A stretch of 64,000 nt of DNA. It comes from JAYRSJ01 sp041920215 (GTDB lineage: Bacteria; Pseudomonadota; Gammaproteobacteria; Burkholderiales; Burkholderiaceae_C). This document shows, piece by piece, positions 44,481 to 53,338 of the stretch. The notes beneath the pieces are model-generated. The model had not been told where the DNA came from and searched no databases. It worked only from the letters and a program-made list of their open reading frames with translations. Each line of letters begins with the position of its first letter. Position 1 is the first letter of the stretch. The position numbers were made by a program, and so were the translations under genes. The stretch covers positions 35,887 through 99,886 of the forward strand of contig JAYRSJ010000017.1 of assembly GCA_041920215.1 (NCBI GenBank). Direction: 5' to 3'.

Positions 44481-46799
44481 TCAGGCGCCCAGCTTGGCCG
44501 CCCGCGCATCGGCCACCGCAAGCGCCGTCATATTGACGATGCGGCGCACCGTGGCCGAGGGGGTCAGGATGTGCACCGGCGCGGCCGCACCCAGCAGGAT
44601 GGGGCCCACGGTGACACCCTGGCCGGCGGTGATCTTCAGCACATTGAAGAGGATGTTGGCCGAATCCAGATTGGGCAGCACCAGCAGATTGGCCGCACCC
44701 TTGAGCGTGCTGTCAGGCAGGAAGGCCTGGCGAACCTCCTCGGACAGCGCCGCATCGCCATGCATCTCGCCGTCGCACTCCACATCCGGCGCATGCTGGA
44801 CGAAAAGCTCGCGGGCACGGCGCATCTTCTGCGCCGAAGGCCGCTTGCTGGAGCCGAACATCGAGTGCGAGACAAAGGCCAGCTTGGGCGGCAGGCCGAA
44901 GCGCCGCACCTCCTCGGCCGCCATCGCCGCGATCTCGGCCAGCTGCTCGGCGCTGGGATCGTCGTTGACAAAGGTGTCGGTCAGGAACAGCGTCAGCTTG
45001 TCCAGCATCAGCGCATTCATCGTCGCGAAGTTCTGCACCCCCGGCTTCAGACCGATCAGATCGGCCACATGCTCCAGATGGGCATCGAAGCGGCCCACCA
45101 TGCCGCAGATCATCGCGTCGGCATCGCCCAGCTTGATCGCCAGCGCGCCGATCACAGTGGCCGAGCGCCGTACCGCCGCCTTGGCCATCTCGGGCGTGAC
45201 ACCGCGCCGACCCATCGCGCGCTGGTAGGCCTCCCAGTACTGGCGGAAGCGGCTGTCGTTCTCGGGGTCGATCAGGGCCACATCCTCGCCCAGGCGCAGG
45301 CGCAGGCCGGCACGCTTGATGCGCATCGCGATCACCTCGGGCCGGCCGATCAGCGTGGGCCGGCACAGGCCCTCGTCCAGCGCCACCTGCACCGCGCGCA
45401 GCACCCGCTCGTCCTCGCCTTCGGCATAGATGACCCGCGCAGGGTTGGCCTTGGCGGCCGAGAACACCGGCCGCATAAACATGCCGGTCTGGTAGACGAA
45501 GCGCGACAGCTCCTGGCGGTAGGCGTCCAGATCCTGGATGGGCCGCGCGGCCACGCCGGACTCGGCAGCGGCACGTGCCACCGCCGGCGCGATGCGCAAA
45601 ATCAGACGCGCATCGAAGGGCTTAGGGATCAGATAGTCCGGACCGAAGGCCAGCTCCTGGCCGGCATAGGCGGCGGCCACCTCGTCGCTGGTCTCGGCCT
45701 TGGCCAGCGCGGCGATCTCGCGCACGCAGGCCAGCTTCATCGCCTCGGTGATCTTGGTGGCACCGCAGTCCAGGGCACCGCGGAAGATATAGGGGAAGCA
45801 CAGGACATTGTTGACCTGGTTCGGATAGTCCGAGCGGCCGGTGGCGATGATGCAGTCGGGCCGGGCGGCCTTGGCCAGCTCGGGCCGGATCTCGGGCTCG
45901 GGATTGGCCAGTGCCAGGATGATGGGCCGGTCGGCCATGGTCCTGACCATCGCCGGCGTCAGCACGCCGGGGGCCGAGCAGCCCAGGAACACATCGGCGC
46001 CGTCCACCACATCGGCCAGCGTGCGGGCGCCGGTGATCTGGCAGTAGCGGCGCTTGCTCTCGTCGAGCCGGGCGGCATCGGCGCGCTCGCTGTGGATCAC
46101 GCCCTTGGAGTCGCAGACGAAGATGTTCTCGCGCCGCAGGCCCAGACCCACCATCACGTCCAGGCAGGCGATGGCCGCGGCGCCGGCCCCCGAGACCGCC
46201 AGCTTCACCTCGCCGATCGCCTTGCCCACCAGTTCCAGCCCGTTCAGCAATGCGGCGCTGGAGATGATGGCCGTGCCATGCTGGTCGTCGTGAAAGACCG
46301 GAATGTTCATGCGCTCGGACAGCTGCTTCTCGATATAGAAGCATTCCGGCGCCTTGATGTCCTCCAGATTGATGCCGCCCAGCGTGGGCTCCATCGCGGC
46401 GATGATCTCCACCAGCTTGTCGGGGTCGCGCTCGGCCAGCTCGATGTCGAACACATCGATGCCGGCGAACTTCTTGAACAGGCAGCCCTTGCCCTCCATC
46501 ACCGGCTTGCCCGCCAACGGGCCGATATCGCCCAGGCCCAGCACCGCCGTGCCATTGGTGATCACGCCCACCAGATTGGCGCGCGAGGTGTAGTCGGCCG
46601 CGAGGGTCGGGTCTTGCTCGATGGCCAGGCAGGCGTAGGCCACGCCGGGGGAATAGGCCAGCGAGAGATCGCGCTGGTTGGACAAGGCCTTGGTGGGCGA
46701 GACCGCGATCTTGCCGCGGGTGGGCGCACGGTGATACTCCAGCGCCGCGTCGCGCAAGGCAGCCTCGGCCGGGCTCAAGGGCTTGTCGTTCTTTTCCAT
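44481..46799 (-). CDS. maeB: NADP-dependent malic enzyme with phosphotransacetylase-like C-terminus
   Basis: Oxidatively decarboxylates malate to pyruvate with NADP. The 772-residue protein is the MaeB type: a malic enzyme half (about 1-430; SPGVAYACLAIEQDP, VFHDDQHGTAII, nucleotide loop SGAGAAAIACLD) joined to a phosphotransacetylase-like half (about 440-772; YAEGEDERVLRA), usually regulatory rather than catalytic. A ribosome site AGGAGA precedes ATG 46799. It sits between pgk and pyk, feeding the same pyruvate pool. Confidence 0.95.
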   Translation of the reverse strand: MEKNDKPLSPAEAALRDAALEYHRAPTRGKIAVSPTKALSNQRDLSLAYSPGVAYACLAIEQDPTLAADYTSRANLVGVITNGTAVLGLGDIGPLAGKPVMEGKGCLFKKFAGIDVFDIELAERDPDKLVEIIAAMEPTLGGINLEDIKAPECFYIEKQLSERMNIPVFHDDQHGTAIISSAALLNGLELVGKAIGEVKLAVSGAGAAAIACLDVMVGLGLRRENIFVCDSKGVIHSERADAARLDESKRRYCQITGARTLADVVDGADVFLGCSAPGVLTPAMVRTMADRPIILALANPEPEIRPELAKAARPDCIIATGRSDYPNQVNNVLCFPYIFRGALDCGATKITEAMKLACVREIAALAKAETSDEVAAAYAGQELAFGPDYLIPKPFDARLILRIAPAVARAAAESGVAARPIQDLDAYRQELSRFVYQTGMFMRPVFSAAKANPARVIYAEGEDERVLRAVQVALDEGLCRPTLIGRPEVIAMRIKRAGLRLRLGEDVALIDPENDSRFRQYWEAYQRAMGRRGVTPEMAKAAVRRSATVIGALAIKLGDADAMICGMVGRFDAHLEHVADLIGLKPGVQNFATMNALMLDKLTLFLTDTFVNDDPSAEQLAEIAAMAAEEVRRFGLPPKLAFVSHSMFGSSKRPSAQKMRRARELFVQHAPDVECDGEMHGDAALSEEVRQAFLPDSTLKGAANLLVLPNLDSANILFNVLKITAGQGVTVGPILLGAAAPVHILTPSATVRRIVNMTALAVADARAAKLGA

Positions 46800-46889
46800 C
46801 CGGATCTCTCCTAAAGCAGGGCCTGGCAGCTTACCCCCGGCTTTGCTGCACGCCGATGCCGAGTGTTTTACCCGGCATGCAAAGATGGC

Positions 46890-46919
46890 AAAAAAAAGCG
46901 GAGCCCGCAGGCCCCGCTC
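46890..46919 (-). terminator. Intrinsic terminator after pgk
   Basis: On the minus strand AGCGGGGCC pairs with GGCTCCGCT (one G-T pair) around TGCG and is followed by eight T (46890-46898 as A on the plus strand). It lies 18 bases past the pgk stop. Confidence 0.88.
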
Positions 46920-46937
46920 AGCATCCCCTGCAGCGCC

Positions 46938-48131
46938 TCAGGCAGCGGCGCGCCTGGCCAGGATTTCAAAGGCCGGCAGGGTCTTGCCTTCCAGCACCTC
47001 GAGGAAGGCGCCGCCACCTGTGGAGATATAGCCCACATCCTTCTCGATGCCGTACTTGGCGATCGCGGCCAGCGTATCGCCGCCGCCGGCAATCGAGAAG
47101 GCGCTGCTCGCGGCAATCGCGCGGGCGATGGTCTCGGTGCCCCGGGCAAAGGCATCGAACTCGAACACCCCGACCGGTCCATTCCAGACGATGGTGCCGG
47201 CGGCCTTGAGCTTGTCGGCCAGCAGCGCTGCGGTCTTGGGGCCGATGTCCAGGATCAGATCATCGTCGGCGACCGCGTCGGCGGCCTTGACGGTGGCGGC
47301 GGCATCGGCCGCAAAGGTCTTGGCGCAGACCACGTCCACCGGGATGGGCACTTCGGCACCACGGGCCTTCATCGCCTCGATCACCGCCTTGGCCTCGTCC
47401 AGCAGGTCCGGCTCGGCCAGGCTCTTGCCGATCTTCAAACCGGCCGCCAGCATGAAGGTGTTGGCAATGCCGCCGCCGACGATCAGGCCATCCACCTTGG
47501 CGGACAGGGCCTTCAGGATGGTCAGCTTGGTCGAGACCTTGGAGCCGGCGACGATGGCCACCAGCGGGCGCTGCGGGCTGGCCAGGGCCTTGCTGATCGC
47601 ATCGATCTCGGCCGCCAGCAAGGGTCCGGCACAGGCGACGGGTGCGAACTGCGCGATGCCGTAGGTCGTGCCCTCGGCACGGTGGGCGGTGCCAAAGGCG
47701 TCATTGACATAGATGTCGCAAAGCTGGGCCAGCTTCTTGGCCAGCGCTTCATTGTTCTTCTTCTCGCCCTTGTTGACGCGGCAGTTCTCCAGCAGCACCA
47801 GTTGACCCGGCGCCACCGTGACACCGTCGACCCAGTCGGCGACGAGGGGAATCTCGCGCCCCATCAACTCGCCCATGCGCTTGGCGATCGGGGCCAGCGA
47901 ATCCTCGGGTTTGAACTCGCCCTCGGTGGGACGCCCCAGATGGGAGGTCACCATCACCGCGGCGCCGGCCTTCAGCGCCAGCTCGATGCAGGGGATGGAG
48001 GCACGGATGCGGGTGTCTTCGGTGATGTTGCCGGCATCATCCTGCGGCACGTTGAGGTCGGCACGGATGAAGACGCGCTGGCCGGACACCTTGCCGGCAG
48101 CGACCAGATCAGAGAAGCGCAGAACGTTCAT
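46938..48131 (-). CDS. pgk: Phosphoglycerate kinase
   Basis: Glycolytic enzyme transferring phosphate from 1,3-bisphosphoglycerate to ADP. The 397-residue product has FIRADLNVPQDD, TSHLGRPTEGEF, ALASPQRPLVAIVAGSKVSTK (split here as SPQRPLVAIVAGSKVSTK), the nucleotide site GGGIANTF and the C-terminal GGGDTLAAIAKYG. A strong terminator follows, so it is transcribed apart from maeB and pyk. azlD lies 93 bases upstream on the same strand. Confidence 0.97.
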   Translation of the reverse strand: MNVLRFSDLVAAGKVSGQRVFIRADLNVPQDDAGNITEDTRIRASIPCIELALKAGAAVMVTSHLGRPTEGEFKPEDSLAPIAKRMGELMGREIPLVADWVDGVTVAPGQLVLLENCRVNKGEKKNNEALAKKLAQLCDIYVNDAFGTAHRAEGTTYGIAQFAPVACAGPLLAAEIDAISKALASPQRPLVAIVAGSKVSTKLTILKALSAKVDGLIVGGGIANTFMLAAGLKIGKSLAEPDLLDEAKAVIEAMKARGAEVPIPVDVVCAKTFAADAAATVKAADAVADDDLILDIGPKTAALLADKLKAAGTIVWNGPVGVFEFDAFARGTETIARAIAASSAFSIAGGGDTLAAIAKYGIEKDVGYISTGGGAFLEVLEGKTLPAFEILARRAAA

Positions 48132-48224
48132 GGCGGGAGGGACTGAGAGTGGAAGAGGAGAAGGCCTGGCATCCGGGCGGACGCATCGGGGGCGAAGCTT
48201 ACCCGAGCCTGCCCGGCACTCTGA

Positions 48225-48554
48225 TCACCAGCCCAGCCCTATGCGCAGGCTCAGCATCACCGCGGTGCCGCTGACGATGGTGCCCAGGATGCCGCGGCGC
48301 CAGAAAAAGTAGGCCGTGCCGACCGCCACCGCGAACAGGCGTGCGTCCTGCCAATCGCTGATCAGCCGGCCCTGGCTCATCACGATCTCGGGCACGATGA
48401 CGGCCGCCAGCGCCGCCAGCGGCGCATAGCGCAGCCCCTGCTTGAGCCAGTCGGGCAGCGGCAGTTCGCGTTCGGGGATCAGGAAGAAGCTGCGTGTCAG
48501 CAGCGTGATCAGGGCCAGGCCCACAATGCCCAGCACGGTTTCCCAGGTGCTCAT
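48225..48554 (-). CDS. azlD: Branched-chain amino acid exporter small subunit AzlD
   Basis: A 109-residue membrane protein with about three to four hydrophobic helices and the AzlD phrase LTRSFFLIPERELPLPDWLKQGLRYAP. With AzlC it exports branched-chain amino acids or analogues across the inner membrane. ATG 48554 overlaps the azlC stop (ATGA), confirming the start. Confidence 0.9.
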   Translation of the reverse strand: MSTWETVLGIVGLALITLLTRSFFLIPERELPLPDWLKQGLRYAPLAALAAVIVPEIVMSQGRLISDWQDARLFAVAVGTAYFFWRRGILGTIVSGTAVMLSLRIGLGW

Positions 48555-49288
48555 GGCGCCGTCTCCTTGGGGGGCTTGCTGAGGGCCTTCTCCCACTGCT
48601 CCATCAGCAGCCCGGTCGCCACCGCCGCGGCGATCGCGACGACGATGTTCAGCCGCAGCGGCAGCGCATAGGCAGCCACCGCCGCGCAGGCGGCCACCGC
48701 GGCGCTGACCCAGCTCTTGCGGTCGGACAGCAGCGAATAGGTCAGGCCCAGCAGGGCCAGCACACCGGCAAAGCCCAGGCCCCACTCGGTGGGCACCCGG
48801 TCGGCCAGCACGATGCCGGCGATCGAGGGAATCTGCCAGGCAGCCCAGTTCAGCGCCACACCACCCCAGAAGTAGGGCAGTTGCTCAGGCGCCGGCCGCG
48901 GCTCGGGAAAGCGGCGCAAAAAGGCGACGTAATTGAGATCGGCAGCGAAGTAGCCCAGCCGCAGGCGCTGCCGCAGCGGCAGGTGGCCGAAATACAGCCG
49001 CCACTGGGCGCTGAAGATCACAAAGCGCAGATTGACGCAGAAGGCGGTGGCCCACAGCACCCAGAGCGGCGCGCCGGCCGCGATCAGCGGCAGGGCCGCC
49101 AGCTGCGAGCTGCCGGCGAACACGATCAGGCTCATCAACAGGGCCAGCGGCACCGACAGCCCGCTCTTGACCATGGCCACCCCGGTCACCAGGCCCCAGG
49201 CCGAGATGCCCAGCGTGATGCCCAGCATCTCGCGCGCGCCGCGGCGGAACTCGGGATGGCGGCTCAGGTCTTGCCAGCGATCAAGCAT
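48551..49288 (-). CDS. azlC: Branched-chain amino acid exporter large subunit AzlC
   Basis: A 245-residue inner-membrane protein with about seven hydrophobic helices and the conserved FAGSSQLAALPLI segment, followed by NLRFVIFSAQWR. It pairs with AzlD (overlapping downstream gene) to form the exporter. No regulator gene is adjacent, unlike many azlCD loci. Confidence 0.92.
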   Translation of the reverse strand: MLDRWQDLSRHPEFRRGAREMLGITLGISAWGLVTGVAMVKSGLSVPLALLMSLIVFAGSSQLAALPLIAAGAPLWVLWATAFCVNLRFVIFSAQWRLYFGHLPLRQRLRLGYFAADLNYVAFLRRFPEPRPAPEQLPYFWGGVALNWAAWQIPSIAGIVLADRVPTEWGLGFAGVLALLGLTYSLLSDRKSWVSAAVAACAAVAAYALPLRLNIVVAIAAAVATGLLMEQWEKALSKPPKETAP

Positions 49289-49364
49289 GATGGCCCGATT
49301 GTCGGGCCGGACCGGCGCCAGCGCCGCTTGCGCGTGCGCTGTGCGTTACGCCATCGGGAAAGGC

Positions 49365-50144
49365 TCAGTCGCCCAGCTTGCGCACCGAGCCGCTGCCCGC
49401 CACCGAGGAGCTGATCTCCGGCGCACCCTTGTAGCGCACATCGCCGGAGCCGGCGATGCTGACCTTGAGCTGCTTGTTGGCATGCACCTGGGCATCGCCC
49501 GAGCCGGCGATGCTGACCTTGACCTCGTCGGCCTCCAGCGTGGCCACCTTGACATCGCCGCTGCCGGCGATCGACACCCCGACCTGGGCGGCACGGCCGT
49601 GGGCAACGATATCGCCGCTGCCCGAGACCTTGAAGCCGACGCGCTCGGCCTGCATGTCCGCCAGCAGCACATCGCCGGAGCCGGCGATGCTGACGTCCAG
49701 CTGGGGCGTCTTCATCGTCTCGACCTTGATGTCGCCCGAGCCGGCCACCGCCACCGCGCGCAGCGCCGGCATCGCGATGCTCAGCGTCGGCGTCACGGTG
49801 GGCGAGAGCTGGTAGCCGCGCTTGATACCGACCTCCAGCGTGCGGCCCTTGTTGTTCTCGACAATGCGGGTCTCGATATGGGGCAGCAGATTCCTGTCGG
49901 CCTTGACCTCGATGGCCTCGCTGGCCGCCTGGCGCACCAGCAGCTTGAAATTGCCGCTCAGCGAAATGGCGTCGAAGCTGCCCAGATTGCGGGGCTCAGC
50001 AATGACCTCGCCCGAACCCTTGACACGCTCGCCGCCACCGAAACTGAAGCTCCAGGCCTGGGCATTGCCCACGGCCGCAGCCAGCAACAGCGATCCGGCA
50101 CCGAGGGCGAAGAAACGGCGGGTGGCAACACGGGTTTGGGGCAT
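49365..50144 (-). CDS. Exported GIN-domain (DUF2807) repeat protein
   Basis: A 259-residue exported protein: signal peptide (about 1-30, ending AQA), then a DUF2807/GIN domain. From about residue 115 the sequence is a run of near-repeats (VAGSGDIKV, SIAGSGDVLL, VSGSGDIVA, SIAGSGDVKV, SIAGSGDAQV, SIAGSGDVRY, VAGSGSV) spaced 17-23 residues apart, as expected for stacked turns of a right-handed beta-helix. No enzymatic residues are evident; adhesion or an envelope structural role is the usual suggestion for the family. Confidence 0.85.
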   Translation of the reverse strand: MPQTRVATRRFFALGAGSLLLAAAVGNAQAWSFSFGGGERVKGSGEVIAEPRNLGSFDAISLSGNFKLLVRQAASEAIEVKADRNLLPHIETRIVENNKGRTLEVGIKRGYQLSPTVTPTLSIAMPALRAVAVAGSGDIKVETMKTPQLDVSIAGSGDVLLADMQAERVGFKVSGSGDIVAHGRAAQVGVSIAGSGDVKVATLEADEVKVSIAGSGDAQVHANKQLKVSIAGSGDVRYKGAPEISSSVAGSGSVRKLGD

Positions 50145-50272
50145 GACTGGCTCCTGTGCAATGTGATGATGGAGCGGATCATCCCAAAGCCGCCGTCGCA
50201 GGCCGAGGGCGGCGCGACCAAATGCAGGGCGGCGAGGCCAGACTGCAGATCCCCGGCGCCGACGCGCGCCAG

Positions 50273-50605
50273 CTATTCGTCTGCAGCAGCCCGCTTGGCG
50301 GCCGGTTCCGGGCGCGGCACGACCGGCGCCACGCCCTCGATCTTGTTCTCGCGCATGTATTCGTCCATCTCGCGCCAGCCGGCGTAGACCGCGGCCTTCT
50401 GCGCCTTGGGATTGAGGACATAGCAATCCTCGATGGCCCGCATCGCATGCCGGCAGGCACTGCCGATGGCTCGGCTCTCAGCCTCCTTAGCCTCGGCCAC
50501 CTTGGCCGGGTCCTCGATGCCCAGTTGCTCGCAACCAGCCAGCGCCCCGCTCAGGGCCAGCAGGGCCAGCAGGGATAGAGAGGGCGACACGACAGAGGGC
50601 TTCAT
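50273..50605 (-). CDS. Small lipoprotein of unknown function
   Basis: A 110-residue protein with a lipoprotein signal ending LAGC (Cys25), then a short helical domain with two further cysteines (SACRHAM, EDCYVLN) that could form a disulfide, and a proline/alanine/lysine tail. I do not recognise the family. It lies between the GIN-domain gene and htpX, all on the minus strand, each with its own gap. Confidence 0.75.
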   Translation of the reverse strand: MKPSVVSPSLSLLALLALSGALAGCEQLGIEDPAKVAEAKEAESRAIGSACRHAMRAIEDCYVLNPKAQKAAVYAGWREMDEYMRENKIEGVAPVVPRPEPAAKRAAADE

Positions 50606-50642
50606 GGGCAGGATATCGGCCAGCGAAGGGCCGGCTTGAGCT

Positions 50643-51494
50643 TCAGCCCTGGCCCCGCGCCATCGCCATCAGTCGCGCCACCCGCTCCTCGGTGGCCGGA
50701 TGGGTGCTGAACAGGCTCTTGATGCCGCCGCCGGAGAGCGGATTCATGATCATCATCTGCGCCGTTTCCGGGTGCCGTTCGGCCGCCTCCAGCGGAATGC
50801 CCCGGGCATAGCGCTGGATCTTGTCGAGGGCCGAGGCCAGGGCCGCCGGATCGCCGGAGATCTCGGCGCCGCCACGATCGGCCTCGAACTCGCGGGCCCG
50901 GCTGATCGCCATCTGGATCAGGCTGGCAGCGATGGGCGCCAGAATCATCACCAGGATGCTGACGATGGGGTTGGCCGGCCGGCCTTCGCTGTCACGGCCG
51001 CCGAAGAACATCGCGAAGTTGGCCAGCATCGAGATCGCACCCGCCATGGTGGCGCTGATGGTGCTGATCAGGATGTCGCGGTGCTTCACATGGGCCAGCT
51101 CATGGGCCATCACCCCGCGCAGCTCGCGCTCGGACAGCACCCGCATGATGCCTGTCGTGGCGGCCACGGCCGCATGCTGCGGGTTGCGGCCGGTGGCGAA
51201 GGCGTTGGGCGCATCCTCGCGGATGATGTAGACCTTGGGCATGGGCAGTTGCGCCTTGTCGGCGAGCTCACGCACCATGCGGTAGAACTGCGGCGCCGAG
51301 GTTTCGTCGACCTCCTGCGCGTTGTACATCTTCAGCACCATCTTGTCCGAGAACCAGTAGCTGAAGAAATTCATGCCCAGCGCGACGATGAGCGCCAGCA
51401 TCATGCCCTGCTCGCCGCCCATGACCGCGCCTATCGCCATGAACAGCGCGGTGATGGCGGCCATCAGAATGGCGGTCTTCATCAGATTGAACAT
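50643..51494 (-). CDS. htpX: Membrane zinc metalloprotease HtpX
   Basis: HtpX degrades misfolded inner-membrane proteins under envelope stress, overlapping with FtsH. The 283-residue product has two N-terminal membrane helices (about 5-55), the zinc motif MAHELAHVKH, two further hydrophobic segments (about 150-210) and the third ligand region REFEADRGG. AGGAGT precedes ATG 51494 well, ruling out the GTG three codons upstream. It follows def-fmt on the same strand. Confidence 0.95.
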   Translation of the reverse strand: MFNLMKTAILMAAITALFMAIGAVMGGEQGMMLALIVALGMNFFSYWFSDKMVLKMYNAQEVDETSAPQFYRMVRELADKAQLPMPKVYIIREDAPNAFATGRNPQHAAVAATTGIMRVLSERELRGVMAHELAHVKHRDILISTISATMAGAISMLANFAMFFGGRDSEGRPANPIVSILVMILAPIAASLIQMAISRAREFEADRGGAEISGDPAALASALDKIQRYARGIPLEAAERHPETAQMMIMNPLSGGGIKSLFSTHPATEERVARLMAMARGQG

Positions 51495-51572
51495 GCGGGG
51501 CACTCCTTGCTCAGACGGTGCGAGAGTCGAATGGCGCGACAGATGGGGCCGGCAGATCCGGCTTCAAGACGC

Positions 51573-52532
51573 TCAGGCGCCCAGCCGCTGGCCAGGCTGC
51601 AGCGTAGCCGATTGCAGGAACTGTGCGGCCGGCAGGCGCTTGCCACCGGCACGCTGCAGCTCGGTCAGCCGCAGGGCGCCGACACCGCAGGCCACCACAG
51701 GGCCATCGCTGCCGACCTCCAGCACCACGCCCGGCTCACCCTGGCCCGGCTGCGGCAGGGCGCGCCAGACCTTGAGCGGCTCGCCGTCGCACAGCGTCTG
51801 CCCCCCAGGGAAGGGATCGAATGCGCGTAGGCGGCGCGCGATCAGCTCGGCCGGCTGGGTCCAGTCGATCAGGCCCTCGGCCTTCTCGATCTTGTGGGCA
51901 TAGCAGACGCCCTGCTGCGGCTGCGGACGCGCCTGCAGACCGCCGCAAGCCGCCAGCTCCAGGGCTTCGACGATCAGTGCCCCCCCCAGCGCGGCCAGGC
52001 GATCATGCAGACTGGCGGTGCTGTCATCGGCCGCAGTGGGCAGGGACTCGACCAGCAGCATGTCGCCGGTATCCAGACCCTCGTCCATCTGCATGATGGT
52101 GATGCCGGTCTGCGCATCGCCCGCCTCGATCGCACGGTGGATGGGCGCAGCACCGCGCCAGCGCGGCAGCAGCGAGGCATGGATGTTGAGGCAGCCCAGG
52201 CGCGGCAGCACCAGGGTCCAGGCCGGCAGGATCAGCCCGTAGGCGGCCACCACCATGACGTCCGGCTGCGCGGCCAGCAGGGCCTCGCGGGCCGCCGCGG
52301 CCTCCTCCGGATATTTGCCGTCCAGCCGCAGGCTGCGAGGCTGGATCACCGGCAAACCCTGCCGCAGCGCGCGCTGCTTGACCGGCGAGGCCTGCAGCTT
52401 CATGCCGCGGCCGGCGGGTCGATCCGGCTGGGTCAGCACCAGCGGCACCTCGAAGCCGGCTGCCAGCAGGGCCGCCAGGGCTTGCTCGGCAAACTCGGGC
52501 GTGCCGGCAAACGCGACGCGCAGACGACTCAA
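51573..52532 (-). CDS. fmt: Methionyl-tRNA formyltransferase
   Basis: Formylates initiator Met-tRNA with 10-formyl-THF. The 319-residue product has RVAFAGTPEFAEQAL, QPDRPAGRG, the catalytic NIHASLLPRWRGAAPI and MDEGLDTGDML, and a C-terminal OB-like domain from about 210. It begins at TTG (52532-52530), which overlaps the def stop by four bases (TTGA); no ATG lies nearby that would keep the N-terminal strand. It works with the adjacent deformylase. Confidence 0.96.
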   Translation of the reverse strand: MSRLRVAFAGTPEFAEQALAALLAAGFEVPLVLTQPDRPAGRGMKLQASPVKQRALRQGLPVIQPRSLRLDGKYPEEAAAAREALLAAQPDVMVVAAYGLILPAWTLVLPRLGCLNIHASLLPRWRGAAPIHRAIEAGDAQTGITIMQMDEGLDTGDMLLVESLPTAADDSTASLHDRLAALGGALIVEALELAACGGLQARPQPQQGVCYAHKIEKAEGLIDWTQPAELIARRLRAFDPFPGGQTLCDGEPLKVWRALPQPGQGEPGVVLEVGSDGPVVACGVGALRLTELQRAGGKRLPAAQFLQSATLQPGQRLGA

Positions 52533-53044
52533 CGCTGCTTCTCCAGCTCACGCTGGCGCTTCACCAGCTTGGTCTTGATGCGCTCCCGCTTGAGCGGGCT
52601 CAGGTACTCGACAAAGACCTTGCCCATCAGGTGGTCCATCTCATGCTGGACACAGACGGCCAGCAGGCCGTCGGCCTCAAACTCATAGGGCTGGCCATCA
52701 CGGCCCAGCGCACGTACCTTGACACGCGCATGGCGCTGCACCTTGTCATAGATGGTGGGCACCGACAGGCAACCCTCCTCGCCCTCGGCCCAGTCATCGC
52801 TGGCCGAGATCAGCTCGGGGTTGATCAGCACACGCGGCTCGTCGCGGTTTTCCGAGGTATCGATCACGATGACGCGCTCATGCACATCGATCTGGGTCGC
52901 CGCCAGACCGACGCCCTCGGCGGCGTACATGGTCTCCAGCATATCGTCGCAGAGCTGCTGGATGCGGGCATCAACCACCTCGACCGGCTTGGCCACAGTG
53001 TGCAGACGCGGGTCGGGGTACTTCAGGATATTCAGTTTGGCCAT
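52529..53044 (-). CDS. def: Peptide deformylase
   Basis: Removes the formyl group from nascent proteins. The 171-residue product has the three metal-site motifs GVGLAATQ, EGCLS and HEMDH. ATG 53044 (MAKLNILKYPDPRL) is the family start; the upstream in-frame extension is not typical. It is first in the def-fmt-htpX run and diverges from the LysM gene across 294 bases. Confidence 0.97.
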   Translation of the reverse strand: MAKLNILKYPDPRLHTVAKPVEVVDARIQQLCDDMLETMYAAEGVGLAATQIDVHERVIVIDTSENRDEPRVLINPELISASDDWAEGEEGCLSVPTIYDKVQRHARVKVRALGRDGQPYEFEADGLLAVCVQHEMDHLMGKVFVEYLSPLKRERIKTKLVKRQRELEKQR

Positions 53045-53338
53045 CGGTCTCTCTATCGGTTGCCGCGCCGCCAGCAGCCCTTGCTGTGGATTGCGCACAA
53101 CGCATGTTTGTAAGTGCTCGCAAGAGCAATGAGCGCGGCGGCGTCATTCATTGCGACTGCGCCCGGTTTGGGGGCAGAATCGCCTCAAGCTGTGGGGGAT
53201 TTTCGCCGATCTTGCGGAAAGCTGTGTTCGTCGTGCTTGCTGAAGCCTTGCGAATGCCGTCCACCCACCCCTGTTGATGCCTGATCAGACAGCGCCTCGC
53301 GGCCTGCCGTGCGGCCGAGAAGCGCGGGAGAGTTCTTG

